Assembly: GCF_049445795.1 (NCBI RefSeq)
Contig: NZ_JBMSDT010000008.1
Coordinates: forward strand, 1-64,000
Source of the DNA: Larkinella sp049445795
Lineage (GTDB): Bacteria; Bacteroidota; Bacteroidia; Cytophagales; Spirosomataceae
Direction: 5' to 3'
Length of the DNA stretch: 64,000 nucleotides
The notes below the pieces were generated by a model. That model was not told the origin of the DNA. It saw nothing but the letters and a program-made list of their open reading frames with translations, and searched no databases. The position numbers were made by a program, and so were the translations under genes. The number at the start of each line of letters is the position of its first letter. Position 1 is the first letter of the stretch. Below, in pieces: positions 8,373-18,161 of the stretch.

Positions 8373-9563
8373 ATGTCGAACCAAAACCCGTTTTATTCGT
8401 TCTGGTGGGCGGGGTTTGAATGCACCGACCAACTCAACTGTTTTGGAAACCGGGTTGATTTTTTGCCTCAGACCGGGCATTTGGCCATGCTCGAAGCAGA
8501 TTATCGGCAATTGAACCCGTTTCAGATCCGAACCGTTCGGGAAGGCATCCGCTGGAGCCAGGTGGAAAAAACCGCCGGACAATACGACTGGCGTGTCGTT
8601 GAACACATGCTTACGGTTGGCCACCGCGAGGGTATTCAACAAATCTGGGACTTGTGTCACTTTGGCTACCCCGACGATCTGACGCCCCTCCACCCCCAGT
8701 TTGCCCGGCGGTTTGCAGCGCTCTGCCGATCATTTGTACACTTCTACCGCGATCGTTATCCCGACGACACGCTGATTGTCACACCGATCAACGAAGTAAG
8801 CTTTATGTCGTGGCTAGGTGGCGAAGTGCGGGGCACCACCCCCTACTGCATCGGTCAGGGCTGGGAAGTGAAGCGGGGGCTCATGCGGGCCTACATCGAA
8901 GGGGTGGCCGCCCTGCGTGAACTAGACCCGTCAATCCGGATTTTGACGACGGAGCCGCTGGTTCAAATGGTTCCTCCTCTCGATGCCTCCGACGAGCAGG
9001 TTCTTCGGGCTGCCCGGGCCGACGAGGATCAGTTCCAGGCTATCGATATGCTGGCGGGCTACCTGGCTCCGGACCTCGGCGGGTCGCCCGCGTACCTGGA
9101 TTTGCTCGGGTTGAATTATTATTACAATAACCAGTGGATTGAGGGAACGGAGACGTTTCTGGGCTGGAACGACCCGGTTCCGGACCCGCGCTGGGTGCCA
9201 CTCCGAAAGCTGTTGCTCAAAGCCTACCGGCGTTATAATCTTCCCATTGTGCTGACCGAAACCAGCCATCCGGGCATCGACCGGCCGCTTTGGATCGAGA
9301 TGATTGGGCGCGAATGTGCGGCCGTGCTTCAGACCGGGATCCCCCTTTGGGGCGCTTGCCTCTACCCCATCATCGACCGCCCGGACTGGGATCATCCTGA
9401 CCGATGGCACCATTCTGGGCTTTGGGACGCCGACCTGTCGACCAACCCGCCCGGACATGTCCTGTATGAGCCGTATGCCGAAGCGTTGGTGCGGGCACAG
9501 GCCGGGGTGGAATTTGTCCGTAGCCGGGTTGAATCGGTCGTGGTGAAGCAGCCTGAGTTATAG
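8373..9563 (+). CDS. glycoside hydrolase family 1-like protein
   Basis: A 396-residue TIM-barrel protein related to family 1 beta-glycosidases. The barrel signatures are visible: TVREGIRWSQVE (residues 54-65), WDLCHFGYPDDL (92-103), a putative acid/base E141 in VTPINEVSF, and a putative nucleophile E296 in IVLTETSHPG. It is shorter than the usual 440-480-residue family members, so activity and substrate are uncertain. There is no signal peptide, so it is probably cytoplasmic. The ATG at 8373 is preferred to an in-frame TTG at 8352. It is divergent from tkt and convergent with the SPW gene. Confidence 0.8.
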   Translation: MSNQNPFYSFWWAGFECTDQLNCFGNRVDFLPQTGHLAMLEADYRQLNPFQIRTVREGIRWSQVEKTAGQYDWRVVEHMLTVGHREGIQQIWDLCHFGYPDDLTPLHPQFARRFAALCRSFVHFYRDRYPDDTLIVTPINEVSFMSWLGGEVRGTTPYCIGQGWEVKRGLMRAYIEGVAALRELDPSIRILTTEPLVQMVPPLDASDEQVLRAARADEDQFQAIDMLAGYLAPDLGGSPAYLDLLGLNYYYNNQWIEGTETFLGWNDPVPDPRWVPLRKLLLKAYRRYNLPIVLTETSHPGIDRPLWIEMIGRECAAVLQTGIPLWGACLYPIIDRPDWDHPDRWHHSGLWDADLSTNPPGHVLYEPYAEALVRAQAGVEFVRSRVESVVVKQPEL

Positions 9564-9578
9564 GGATTTGTTATTACA

Positions 9579-9613
9579 CAGAGTTAATCAGAGGGCATCA
9601 GAGTTTACCAGAG
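9579..9613. repeat. four CAGAG boxes at exact 10-base spacing
   Basis: CAGAG occurs at 9579, 9589, 9599 and 9609, each separated by five variable bases, in the short space between two convergent genes. The copies lie about one helical turn apart. An AGAGTTT/AAACTCT stem can also form across the last two units. Confidence 0.55.
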
Positions 9614-9629
9614 AAAAACTCTATTGATC

Positions 9630-10007
9630 CTACTCATGAAATGGTGTGGTACTCTTGTTTACATAGGGCTTCCGCTGCGTCAGGAGTCCGGCCCCGATCT
9701 CGAAAGCGCCAAAAATGACATGCGGCAGGTACACTCGATTGGCGAAATCGAAAAGCCAGGGCGAAGCCACCATCACGATTCCACTCAAAACGTCCATCGT
9801 TAAATGCATCGGCATCGGTAGCCGCCGAATCAGCCCTAATTCGTAGTCAGTAAAAATGGAATAAATGATTGCCATTACCCCCAGAATAATCGGCACCCAC
9901 TGAGCGGCATCGCGATCGGCAAAGCCAAAAATCCAGGGGGATATAACGAAAAAAGACCCGGCGACATAATCGATTACACCGTGAACTTTGGTTGAAATGA
10001 TATTCAT
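9630..10007 (-). CDS. SPW-repeat membrane protein
   Basis: A 125-residue integral membrane protein with two SPW motifs, SPWIFGF and SPWLFDF, each within a hydrophobic hairpin, giving about four transmembrane helices. This is the hallmark of the SPW-repeat family, whose function is unknown. The ATG at 10007 (MNIISTKVHGVIDYV) is preferred over an upstream in-frame Met because the conserved family sequence begins there and the extra 25 residues are not membrane-like. It follows the YciF-like gene on the same strand with a 99-base gap. Confidence 0.85.
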   Translation of the reverse strand: MNIISTKVHGVIDYVAGSFFVISPWIFGFADRDAAQWVPIILGVMAIIYSIFTDYELGLIRRLPMPMHLTMDVLSGIVMVASPWLFDFANRVYLPHVIFGAFEIGAGLLTQRKPYVNKSTTPFHE

Positions 10008-10106
10008 AAGTAGTCTGTTCCTGTTCGGCAACCTTGAAGTCCGGCCCGCCTGTACGTAACCGTATATCAATCGGTTAGCCACCGTCGATATACCGGTTTT
10101 GGATGC

Positions 10107-10454
10107 TTAAGAATTCAGTGCCATCTGATTCACCTGACTGGTCGCAATGACGGTCAGCTTCTCATCGGTTGCTTTCTCTTTTTGCAGCGTTTGCTGAAGC
10201 AGTTCGACCACCTGGTCCTGACCAGCCTGCTGCGCCAGCGTCCGGGCGGTTCCGTAGGCCGCGATCTCGTAATGTTCCATTTTCTGAGCCACCCCAATGA
10301 TGGCGGCATCCGCCGGTTGGGCGTCTTCCAACTGGTCAAGCAAATCCTGCGGTTCCTCAATCAACCCCTCCCTGGCTACGCACACCTCACCGTCCGGATC
10401 GATGCCCACTTGCATGGCAATCGGCTCCATAAATTCTTCCATCGTCTTCATCAC
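10107..10454 (-). CDS. half-length YciE/YciF-like (DUF892) protein
   Basis: A 115-residue protein matching only the C-terminal half of the ferritin-like YciF family. From GLIEEPQDLL through AQKMEHYEIAAYGTARTLA it aligns well with residues from about 86 onward of the full-length relative encoded at 52969-53487. The first two helices of the four-helix bundle, and their metal-binding glutamates, are missing and replaced by about 25 unrelated residues (MMKTMEEFMEPIAMQVG). It may be a truncated remnant or a small partner protein. The frame is intact, so I list it as a gene with modest confidence. Confidence 0.6.
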   Translation of the reverse strand: MMKTMEEFMEPIAMQVGIDPDGEVCVAREGLIEEPQDLLDQLEDAQPADAAIIGVAQKMEHYEIAAYGTARTLAQQAGQDQVVELLQQTLQKEKATDEKLTVIATSQVNQMALNS

Positions 10455-10974
10455 AAATCGCTTTTACTGGTTTACATGGTTTTTAACGCTTCCGGATTTA
10501 CCACGGCGGTTTCAAAACGGGAAGCCCAAAGCCACTCGTGGCTGCTGTTCGGTTTGGCTACATGACTTCCAGCCTGACAACCCGCCAGCGTAAAGAAGGA
10601 GAAACGAGTATCCTGCAAAGTAAGCTTTCGGCCCACCCGAACAACATGCCCAGCGTCCCCTGCCCCATTCCCTTGTTTGCTTAAACCCTACCTTCTTTTT
10701 CAGGTTACGTGCTTGGGACATTACTCTAAATTTTCAAAAAAAACTATGTTTTGTTCAATCATTTACCAGCCAAGACTGAACATCATGCTTATGTCTGTTC
10801 AAAATTAGACTATTCGGTACTCCACTTCCTGATAACCAGGCACCCTGAGTATTCAAACCCCTTTCATTGAGCGTAAAAACACTTATTCATGAAGTATTAC
10901 CAAAGGTTTCAATTTATGGCCCGATTCAACCTCGATAACCAGTTTCAATCTGTAACCCGTTTAGCACACCTTCT
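10455..10974. other. 520-base gene-free region upstream of susC
   Basis: I see no convincing gene on either strand. The half nearest susC becomes AT-rich (about 10725-10975), as expected for a promoter and leader, but no TTTG/TAnnTTTG pair stands out at proper spacing. Any regulatory site for the SusC/SusD locus is likely here. Confidence 0.4.
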
Positions 10975-13900
10975 ATGAGAAAGACTATATTGTTTCGCAC
11001 TCGGCGAGTTTATTCATCGCTTTTTTGCTGCGGGCTGGCGGTTATGCTGGTAATTCTTCCGTGCTTTGGCCCGAATGCTATCCTGTACGCCCAAACCCGC
11101 GCAACGCTGCAACCGATTACGGGGCGTGTGGTCGACGAAACCGGGCAACCGCTGCCCGGAGTCACGGTTTTAATCAAAGGAACAACCAACGGAACCACCA
11201 CCAACGGCGAAGGCATTTACACGATCAATGTCCCGGAGGGCAGCAGCGTGCTGACGTTTTCGTTCATCGGCTATGCGTCGCAGGATGTACCGATCAACAA
11301 CCGCAGCACGGTCGATGTGACGATGTCGCCCACGGCCACAGCGCTGGACGAGGTTGTCGTGATTGGGTATCAGGCGGTCCGGAAGCGGGATGTTACCGGG
11401 GCCAATGCCGTGATCAGCCCGACCGATGCCAGTAAGGTTACGGCACAGTCACTGGCTGAGTCCATTCAGGGGTTGTCACCGGGCGTGACAGTTCGGAATA
11501 CCGGCGTTCCCGGCCAGCAGGCATCCATCCAGATTCGGGGGGTCGCCAGCTTCCTGAACACCGATCCGCTCTACATCATCGACGGCATGATTGCCGATGC
11601 CAACCCGACCATCAACACCAACGACATTGAGTCGATTCAGGTACTGAAAGATGCATCGGCGGCTGCAATTTACGGGTCACGGGCGGCCAACGGCGTCATC
11701 ATCATCACGACCAAGCAGGGCAAGGAAGGTCCGGTCCGGATTTCGTTTTCGGGTAAATATGGGATTCAACAGGTGGCCAAACGCTGGGATCTGACCGATG
11801 CTGCCGGGTTTGCCGCCCTGCAACGCACCCAGTACCAGAATGCGGGTCAGACACCTCCGGCCAGCGTCGCCACCGGCACCTTCAACCCAAACATCGATAC
11901 CGACTGGCAAAACGAGGTGCTTCAGACCGGCAACCTTCAGGATTACAACCTGAGCCTTTCGGGTGGGACCAAAACCGGCAACTACCTGATCTCGGGCAGC
12001 TATTTCGACAATACCGGCTATGTCCGGGGAACCGGTTTCAACCGGGCCAGCCTGCGGATCAACACCCGGAGCGAATTTGGCCGGTTTACGATCGGCGAAA
12101 ATCTGGTCCTGACCAATTCGAATACCCGAAACTTCCCGGCGGGTAACCCGATTTACGACATGGCCAGCAACCTGCCGGTTATTCCGGTGCAGGACCCTCG
12201 CTACGTCAGCGCCACCAATCCCGAAGGCTGGGGAATCGGTTCGTATCCCGATGCGGTTACGTATGCCTTCAACCCGGTAGCCGCCCGCAACCTGGCCTCG
12301 AATAAAAGCAATTTTGCCAAACTGGTCGGTAACGGCTATCTGGAGTTCAAATTTGCCGACTGGTTGAGTTACCGCTTCAACGCGGGGCTGGAGGTCAGCT
12401 TTGATTACATCCAGAGCCTGCGCCGGATCGGGGTATATCAGTACAATGCCGCCGTGGTGCCGAGTTCGGTTTCGGAAGATCGCTCCCGGTATTCGAGCCT
12501 GCTGTTTGAACATACCCTGAACTTCAACCGGACATTCGGCCCGCACAACCTCAACGGCGTCGTCGGAATCAGCCAGCAAACCACCCGACGCGAAATTACG
12601 ACGGGCGGACGGACCAATCTGGCCTTTGCCGGGGGGCAATACTTCAACACCATCGGAGCCGCCACCGGCGTTTCGACCTCGGCCGGGGGCATTCCGGACT
12701 TCTACCGGATTCTGGGTTACCTCGGCCGGATCAATTACACCTACAAAGACAAATACCTGCTGACGCTGACCGGCCGGGTCGATCAGGATTCGCGCTTCGG
12801 AGCCAACAACCGGACCGGTTTTTTCCCTTCGGTGGCCGCAGCCTGGCGCATTAGTCAGGAAGATTTTTTCAAGGTGGATTGGGTGACCGATCTGAAACTG
12901 AATGTATCCTACGGGAAGCTGGGTATTGTGGTACCCACGCTGGGATCTTTCCCCTACACGGCGTTTATCAACAACAACCCCCGGGCGATTTTTGGTGTTG
13001 ATCAAAACGAAAATGTGGGTGCTTACCAGGCCCAGCTTGCCAACCCGGATTTGCGCTGGGAGGAACGGACGCAGCAGAATTATGGGCTGACGGCCAGTTT
13101 CTGGCGCAACCGCCTGACGGCCGAGATCAATGTCTACAACTCGCTGTCGTCGGATGCGATTCTGAACCTGACAGTGCCGGGTTACCTGGGCAACCTGCGC
13201 GGGAATCCGTACGTCAACACGGCGTCGATCCGCAACCGGGGCGTTGAATTTTCGGCCACCTACCGCAACAACGAACACGCCATCAAATGGGATGTATCGG
13301 GCAACTTTACGACCATCAAAAACCGGGTTGAAAACGTTGGGAACCAGGGCCAGAACATCAATTACATCCTCAGTGGCAACACCCGCTCGCAGGTCGGCAA
13401 TCCCGTCGGGCAGTGGTATGTCCTGAAAACGAACGGGCTTTTCCAGAACCAGGAAGAGATCAACAATTACCGGGGACCGGATGGACAACTGGTACAACCG
13501 TTTGCCAAACCGGGCGATGTGCGGTACGAGGACACCAACAACGACGGACGGATCGACGTGAACGATCGCCAGTTTGTGTCATCACCCTGGCCCAAATTAC
13601 AGGCCGGCGCGCAAGCCAACGCGTCGTACAAACAGTTCTCGCTGAATATTCAGTTTGTGGGCGTGTTTGGCTATACGGTCTATAATGACGTGCGCCGGAC
13701 ATTGGATACCTACCAGCTCACCAACTTCCGGGCCGATATCAACCCGTGGACTCCGGAAAATACCAACACCAGCGACCCGCGCCTGGGGCTGGAAGCTGGT
13801 GATCAGGGCATCATTTCGAACAACCTGGGGTATACCGATCGGTGGCTGGAAAACGCATCGTACGTCCGGCTGCGGAATATTGAAATCGGCTATTCCTTAC

Positions 13901-14094
13901 CGGCCAACGTCCTGAACCGGGCCAAAATCCGGGGAGCGCGGGTGTATGTCAGCGGCCAGAACCTGTTCACGATCACAGGCTACAGCGGTCTCGATCCGGA
14001 CGTTACCGGGGCCAACATTCAGGAACGGGGTGTCGACAACGGCCACTGGCCCACCCCGCGCGTCGTATCCCTTGGCGTTAACTTCGATTTTTAA
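10975..14094 (+). CDS. SusC/RagA-family TonB-dependent outer-membrane transporter
   Basis: A 1039-residue outer-membrane receptor that imports an oligosaccharide or similar ligand with its SusD partner. Order of parts: a long signal peptide (to about residue 40, ending in LYAQT), a carboxypeptidase-like beta-sandwich (about 46-125: GRVVDETGQPLPGVTV, FSFIGYASQDV), the junction LDEVVVIGYQ, the plug domain (IRGVASFLNTDPLYIIDG, SIQVLKDASAAAIYGSRA), then the 22-strand barrel ending with aromatic FDF. Length and order are normal for the family. susD follows after 25 bases, then a sialidase-fold lipoprotein, so the locus resembles a small glycan-utilisation cluster. The ligand cannot be read from sequence. 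Confidence 0.95.
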   Translation: MRKTILFRTRRVYSSLFCCGLAVMLVILPCFGPNAILYAQTRATLQPITGRVVDETGQPLPGVTVLIKGTTNGTTTNGEGIYTINVPEGSSVLTFSFIGYASQDVPINNRSTVDVTMSPTATALDEVVVIGYQAVRKRDVTGANAVISPTDASKVTAQSLAESIQGLSPGVTVRNTGVPGQQASIQIRGVASFLNTDPLYIIDGMIADANPTINTNDIESIQVLKDASAAAIYGSRAANGVIIITTKQGKEGPVRISFSGKYGIQQVAKRWDLTDAAGFAALQRTQYQNAGQTPPASVATGTFNPNIDTDWQNEVLQTGNLQDYNLSLSGGTKTGNYLISGSYFDNTGYVRGTGFNRASLRINTRSEFGRFTIGENLVLTNSNTRNFPAGNPIYDMASNLPVIPVQDPRYVSATNPEGWGIGSYPDAVTYAFNPVAARNLASNKSNFAKLVGNGYLEFKFADWLSYRFNAGLEVSFDYIQSLRRIGVYQYNAAVVPSSVSEDRSRYSSLLFEHTLNFNRTFGPHNLNGVVGISQQTTRREITTGGRTNLAFAGGQYFNTIGAATGVSTSAGGIPDFYRILGYLGRINYTYKDKYLLTLTGRVDQDSRFGANNRTGFFPSVAAAWRISQEDFFKVDWVTDLKLNVSYGKLGIVVPTLGSFPYTAFINNNPRAIFGVDQNENVGAYQAQLANPDLRWEERTQQNYGLTASFWRNRLTAEINVYNSLSSDAILNLTVPGYLGNLRGNPYVNTASIRNRGVEFSATYRNNEHAIKWDVSGNFTTIKNRVENVGNQGQNINYILSGNTRSQVGNPVGQWYVLKTNGLFQNQEEINNYRGPDGQLVQPFAKPGDVRYEDTNNDGRIDVNDRQFVSSPWPKLQAGAQANASYKQFSLNIQFVGVFGYTVYNDVRRTLDTYQLTNFRADINPWTPENTNTSDPRLGLEAGDQGIISNNLGYTDRWLENASYVRLRNIEIGYSLPANVLNRAKIRGARVYVSGQNLFTITGYSGLDPDVTGANIQERGVDNGHWPTPRVVSLGVNFDF

Positions 14095-14119
14095 GACCAA
14101 CCTCTGCTATAAAAACTCC

Positions 14120-15643
14120 ATGAAGAATCGTCTGATTTTACTGGCAGTCGCAACGACGATCGCCTTTACCGGTTGCGACCGGAATCTGGACATTGTCAAT
14201 CCCAACCAGGTGACGACGCAGTCGTTCTGGAAAACCGCAGATGATGCGCTGGCGGGCGTGAATGCCGTTTACAGCACGACGCACCGGGGCGGTATTTCGC
14301 GCTGGATGCCGTTTTACTACATCATCCGCTCCGATGAAGGCCAAAGCCTGAGCCCGGCCACGGATATAGTCAATAACATGGATCAGTTTCTGATCACCGA
14401 CTACAATTACGGCAATGCCTACGGTGTCTGGAATGATAATTACATTGGCATCAACCGGGCGAATCAAGTCATTGCCAACGTCCCGGCCATTCCGATGGAC
14501 GAAACCTTGAAGCAGCGGTACGTCGGCGAAGCCAAGTTTCTACGGGCCATGTTCTACTTTCACCTGGCCACGCTCTGGGGCAATGTCCCGCTGATTCTGG
14601 AACCCTCGGTCGTGGGTGATCAGCCTGCCAGCGCGACCCAGGCGCAGGTCTGGGCGCAAATCGAGAAAGACCTGACCGAAGCTGCCACCGGTTTGCCGAC
14701 AACCTATGGACCGAATGACCTGGGCCGGGCGACTAAAGGAGCCGCCTTCGCCTTGCTGGCCCGCACCTATTTGCAACAACGGAAATACGCAGAAGCCATC
14801 ACGCCCCTGCAATGGCTGACCGAAGGCGAAGGCAAAGGCATTTACAGCCTGATGCCCAATTACCGCGACAACTTTCTGGTGACAACCGAAAATAACCGGG
14901 AATCGGTTTTTGAGTGGCAATTTGAACTAAATCCTGCCGAGTACACGGACGACGATACCGAAACGCCCAATCAGAACTACGGCACCTCCATTGCACAGTT
15001 TTTCGGTCCAAGCGGCATCGGATGGTCCGACGGCGAAGCCCGGCGCTGGGTGGTTCGTGAATTCAACGAACGAACGACGACGGGTGCCCGCGATCCCCGG
15101 CTGGAAGCTTCGTTTCTGTTCGACTCCACCGATGTGCGTGGCCCGGCCTTCACCCAGATTTACGGTCAAACGTTTCTCCAACGGTATGGTACGAATAACC
15201 AGCGTGTCTGGTTCCGGAAGTTTCAGAACGACCACTGGAAAAACGAGGAAGGTTACCGCTCGCCCAACAACTGGCGCTATATCCGCTACGCTGATGTCCT
15301 GCTGATGTACGCCGAAGCGCTGAACGCAACGGGAAAAACCGCCCAGGCTTATTCATTTGTGGATCAGGTGCGGCAGCGCGCCGGATTGCCCCGGCTTTCG
15401 ACGGTAAGACCGGGGTTGACGGCGGAGCAGTTTCTGGGTCAATTGAAGCACGAACGGGTAACAGAACTGTCGGGGGAAGGCTGGCGCTGGAACGACCTGG
15501 CCCGTTGGGGCGACCTCGGCCCGCAGCTTGCCAACCGCGATCCGGCCTTTTCAACCTTCGTTCGGGGGCGCAGTGAGTTGCTGCCAATTCCGCAAACCGA
15601 CCGGGATTTGAACCCCGGCCTGACCCAAAATCCGGGGTATTGA
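14120..15643 (+). CDS. SusD/RagB-family nutrient-binding lipoprotein
   Basis: A 507-residue surface lipoprotein partner of the upstream SusC. The signal peptide ends in a lipobox, FTGC, with the acylated Cys followed by D-R-N. Family signatures are TTQSFWKTADDALAGVNAVY near the N-terminus, GEAKFLRAMFYFHLATLWG in the TPR-like region, ADVLLMYAEALNATG, and the C-terminal LLPIPQTDRDLNPGLTQNPGY. The ATG at 14120 is chosen because it begins the signal peptide. The same frame is open further upstream but only as susC overlap. Confidence 0.95.
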   Translation: MKNRLILLAVATTIAFTGCDRNLDIVNPNQVTTQSFWKTADDALAGVNAVYSTTHRGGISRWMPFYYIIRSDEGQSLSPATDIVNNMDQFLITDYNYGNAYGVWNDNYIGINRANQVIANVPAIPMDETLKQRYVGEAKFLRAMFYFHLATLWGNVPLILEPSVVGDQPASATQAQVWAQIEKDLTEAATGLPTTYGPNDLGRATKGAAFALLARTYLQQRKYAEAITPLQWLTEGEGKGIYSLMPNYRDNFLVTTENNRESVFEWQFELNPAEYTDDDTETPNQNYGTSIAQFFGPSGIGWSDGEARRWVVREFNERTTTGARDPRLEASFLFDSTDVRGPAFTQIYGQTFLQRYGTNNQRVWFRKFQNDHWKNEEGYRSPNNWRYIRYADVLLMYAEALNATGKTAQAYSFVDQVRQRAGLPRLSTVRPGLTAEQFLGQLKHERVTELSGEGWRWNDLARWGDLGPQLANRDPAFSTFVRGRSELLPIPQTDRDLNPGLTQNPGY

Positions 15644-15833
15644 CGGTTTGGGATGGATACTAGTTGCTGGATACTGGATGTGGATTGTAGACAGGATATC
15701 CTGAACTGCACACAACGTGCGGCTGCATTCTTTATTCGTTTTTTTTCGTTCTCTATAATTTGCCCCGAATGACTTTATCGACAATTCGTTGTCTGCGTGT
15801 GTTTGGCGTCAACGAAGGATTAACCAATTTTTT

Positions 15834-17063
15834 ATGACTGGAATACGTGTGAATAGGCGGAAAGTGAATTACCTGATCGTTCTGTTCGGTTGGGTGTTTT
15901 TAGTGCAATGCAAAACCGACCCCGGTGGCTCGCCCACACCCGAACCGCCCACTGACTCGTCGGCGGTTGCCCCGGACGATCAGCCCCCGGTTGACAACAC
16001 CAACCCTTCGCTGTCCATTACCTGGGATAAAACCGCCCGGAAGCTCTCGCATGAGGTCTATTTTGCGGAATATGGTCGCATTCACCGGATCATGGGCGAT
16101 ACCTTGCTACTGACGTACCATTGCGGGGATGTCGAAAATTACTGGGACAACATTGCGATCCGGCGCAGCACGGACGGAGGCACTACCTGGTCACCAGCCG
16201 AAATTCTGGTGCCCGACAACGATCCGAATTACTACGGTTTTGCCAATCCGGAACTTTTGGTTCTGCAAAATGGCACAGTCATGCTGGCCTACACCGGTCG
16301 GGGAAAACCGGATGACAACACCCACGGAAACATCCAGATTCGCATTAGTCAGGACCGGGGCTGGACATTCGGGGCGCCCCGCATCGTGGCCTCGGGCCGT
16401 TCCTGGGAACCCGCCATGATCCAGCTTCCCGATGGCGAAATTGAGCTTTTTTATTCAAGTGAAGCGGTCTGGTGGCCGAGCAACAATCCGCAACAGGAAA
16501 TTTTGCTGGCGCGCTCCACCGACAGTGGTCAATCATGGACGACGCCCGAGCATGTCGCTTACACCAACGGAATGCGCGACGGCATGCCAAGTCCGCTGCT
16601 ACTGCACGATAACAAAGGCCTGGTATTCGCCATCGAATCGGTCAACAATACGCAATCGCCCTGGGTGCTATGGTCGTCGGTTTCAGCCCGGTGGCGGTAT
16701 GCCGGGTTAGGGACTCCGGCCAATAACCGCCGGTGGCTGGCGACCACACAACGGATTTGGGGCGGAGCGCCCGATCTGATTCAACTACCCACCGGCCAGA
16801 CACTGCTCTCCACCCAGGATGCGGGTGGGCGATCCATCAGCAGCGACTGGCGTAAGAACACCATGCTGGTACTGGTCGGCAATAGCGTTGCCAAAAACTT
16901 CGGTTCCATTTCTTACCCCTGGCCGGATTTGCCGGTGACGGAAGGGGCCTATTACAGCTCTCTGTTTTTGAAAAACCCCACGACACTGGTGTTGATCACA
17001 ACCCGAAATTTTGCGGACGGCCACAGTGAAATTTATTGGAAAGAAGGGCAACTAAACTATTGA
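15834..17063 (+). CDS. sialidase-fold (BNR/Asp-box) lipoprotein
   Basis: A 409-residue lipoprotein predicted to be a six-bladed propeller glycosidase or binding protein. The lipobox is LVQC, followed by a Pro/Thr/Asp-rich linker. At least three Asp boxes are visible: STDGGTTW, SQDRGWTF and STDSGQSW, with FANPELLVLQNGTVMLAYTG and IWGGAPDLIQLPTG between blades. These mark the sialidase superfamily, but the Asp boxes do not give the substrate. Exo-sialidase, exo-arabinanase-like and non-catalytic roles all remain possible. It follows susD by 190 bases on the same strand and has its own terminator. The start at 15834 gives a proper lipoprotein signal. Confidence 0.8.
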   Translation: MTGIRVNRRKVNYLIVLFGWVFLVQCKTDPGGSPTPEPPTDSSAVAPDDQPPVDNTNPSLSITWDKTARKLSHEVYFAEYGRIHRIMGDTLLLTYHCGDVENYWDNIAIRRSTDGGTTWSPAEILVPDNDPNYYGFANPELLVLQNGTVMLAYTGRGKPDDNTHGNIQIRISQDRGWTFGAPRIVASGRSWEPAMIQLPDGEIELFYSSEAVWWPSNNPQQEILLARSTDSGQSWTTPEHVAYTNGMRDGMPSPLLLHDNKGLVFAIESVNNTQSPWVLWSSVSARWRYAGLGTPANNRRWLATTQRIWGGAPDLIQLPTGQTLLSTQDAGGRSISSDWRKNTMLVLVGNSVAKNFGSISYPWPDLPVTEGAYYSSLFLKNPTTLVLITTRNFADGHSEIYWKEGQLNY

Positions 17064-17120
17064 TCAATATCCGGTTTGCCATGTTGCCCCGAAAACGAAA
17101 TGCCGTTGAAGTTTTAAGAG

Positions 17121-17162
17121 ACTGTCAGAAAATAGGTCTTACCCATTTCTGACAGTTTTTTT
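17121..17162 (+). terminator. intrinsic terminator after the sialidase-fold gene
   Basis: The stem ACTGTCAGAAA (17121-17131) pairs with TTTCTGACAGT (17146-17156) and is followed by a run of seven T, 58 bases after the stop codon. Confidence 0.85.
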
Positions 17163-17170
17163 ACCAATCG

Positions 17171-18001
17171 CTAATAAATCGGATCACTTCCGACGTTTGT
17201 CTCTTCATCCACCTGGCTAATCAGCAGACTGGCCAGGTGGGCGGCATGGGCACTGTCGGCAGCCACCGTCGGGCCGTGCTTGACCATGATGTGAAATACA
17301 TGTTGCAGATTCAGGATATGCAACGTGCGGTTTTTTGCGTCCCAAACTGCTTTTTCCGCTACTCCCGGAACACTTTTCGGACTATTGCGCTGTTCCTCAT
17401 TGTCGTCCAGTTGCGCCCGGATTCCACCGGGTTCGCTGTGTCGGGCTGCGGAGTCGTTGGGCGCACCGGCCGGGGCTCCGTTGCCGGGCGATGGATTATT
17501 GGCGGCTCCGCTTTCTGCCGTCGCTCCAGGCGCGGGTTCAAGGGTTTTAGCCAAACCGTCGGCCGGTCCCTCAGCTCCCGTACCCATCGGATCCGGACCG
17601 GTGTAATATTGTTTACGACCCCGGTCGGTCAGATCTTCGGGTTTAAAAAGCCGGTCGAAATAATATTCAGCATGAAAAATCGATTCGAAGGGCCGTCGGG
17701 CCGTTGTCGAAAGCGACACTACTTTCTTATTATTCAGCACAATATCACAGGTGCTTTCCGTTTCCATCCAGGTTAACACAGTGCCTTCCGGGAGGTCAAA
17801 CATTGTTGAAATAGCCGATTCACTGATGTAATTACAGGGCTGATCGTACTGGTAATATTCGCTCAACTGTCGGCTTCCACTCACAAAACGGCCCAGATCT
17901 TCGACACGACGACCACCTTCATCCCGACCATCTGCACCCGAATTTCCACCTCCGCAAGCCAGCAGCGCCGACAGCGGTAACACGGTCCAATAGCTTTTCA
18001 T
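17171..18001 (-). CDS. lipoprotein of unknown function with low-complexity linker
   Basis: A 276-residue protein I cannot place in a family. It has a short signal peptide with lipobox LLAC followed by Gly residues, which favours lipoprotein export. The N-terminal half (about 40-130) holds two cysteines (QPCNYIS and ESTCDIVL) that could form a disulfide. The middle (about 140-205) is Ala/Gly/Pro/Asn-rich and probably disordered. The C-terminal segment (NRTLHILNLQHVFHIMVKHG) looks like a folded strand-helix unit. The start is the ATG at 18001. It is convergent with the preceding plus-strand gene. Confidence 0.7.
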   Translation of the reverse strand: MKSYWTVLPLSALLACGGGNSGADGRDEGGRRVEDLGRFVSGSRQLSEYYQYDQPCNYISESAISTMFDLPEGTVLTWMETESTCDIVLNNKKVVSLSTTARRPFESIFHAEYYFDRLFKPEDLTDRGRKQYYTGPDPMGTGAEGPADGLAKTLEPAPGATAESGAANNPSPGNGAPAGAPNDSAARHSEPGGIRAQLDDNEEQRNSPKSVPGVAEKAVWDAKNRTLHILNLQHVFHIMVKHGPTVAADSAHAAHLASLLISQVDEETNVGSDPIY

Positions 18002-18090
18002 CTGATTTAAAGATTAACGTTGCTAAAATTTAGGGACATCCCTCGCGAGCGTAACTACGAAGTTGCAGAAGAGTTGGGCTACCCCTTCAA

Positions 18091-18126
18091 AAACAATCTC
18101 CCGGGGGCATCCCCGGGAGATTGTTT
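18091..18126 (-). terminator. strong hairpin terminator after the Mn-catalase gene
   Basis: A perfect 16-base stem (18091-18106 with 18111-18126, AAACAATCTCCCGGGG) with a four-base loop. Read on the minus strand it is followed by T residues, so it should terminate transcription from the catalase gene whose stop lies at 18162. Confidence 0.85.
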
Positions 18127-18161
18127 CATGCATTGATATCCAAAATTTAGCCATGATTCGT

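Noticed and set aside
11677..13497. 606-codon open frame opposite susC
   Set aside because: Antisense shadow of an unmistakable SusC gene. The composition is low in structure and no motif is seen.
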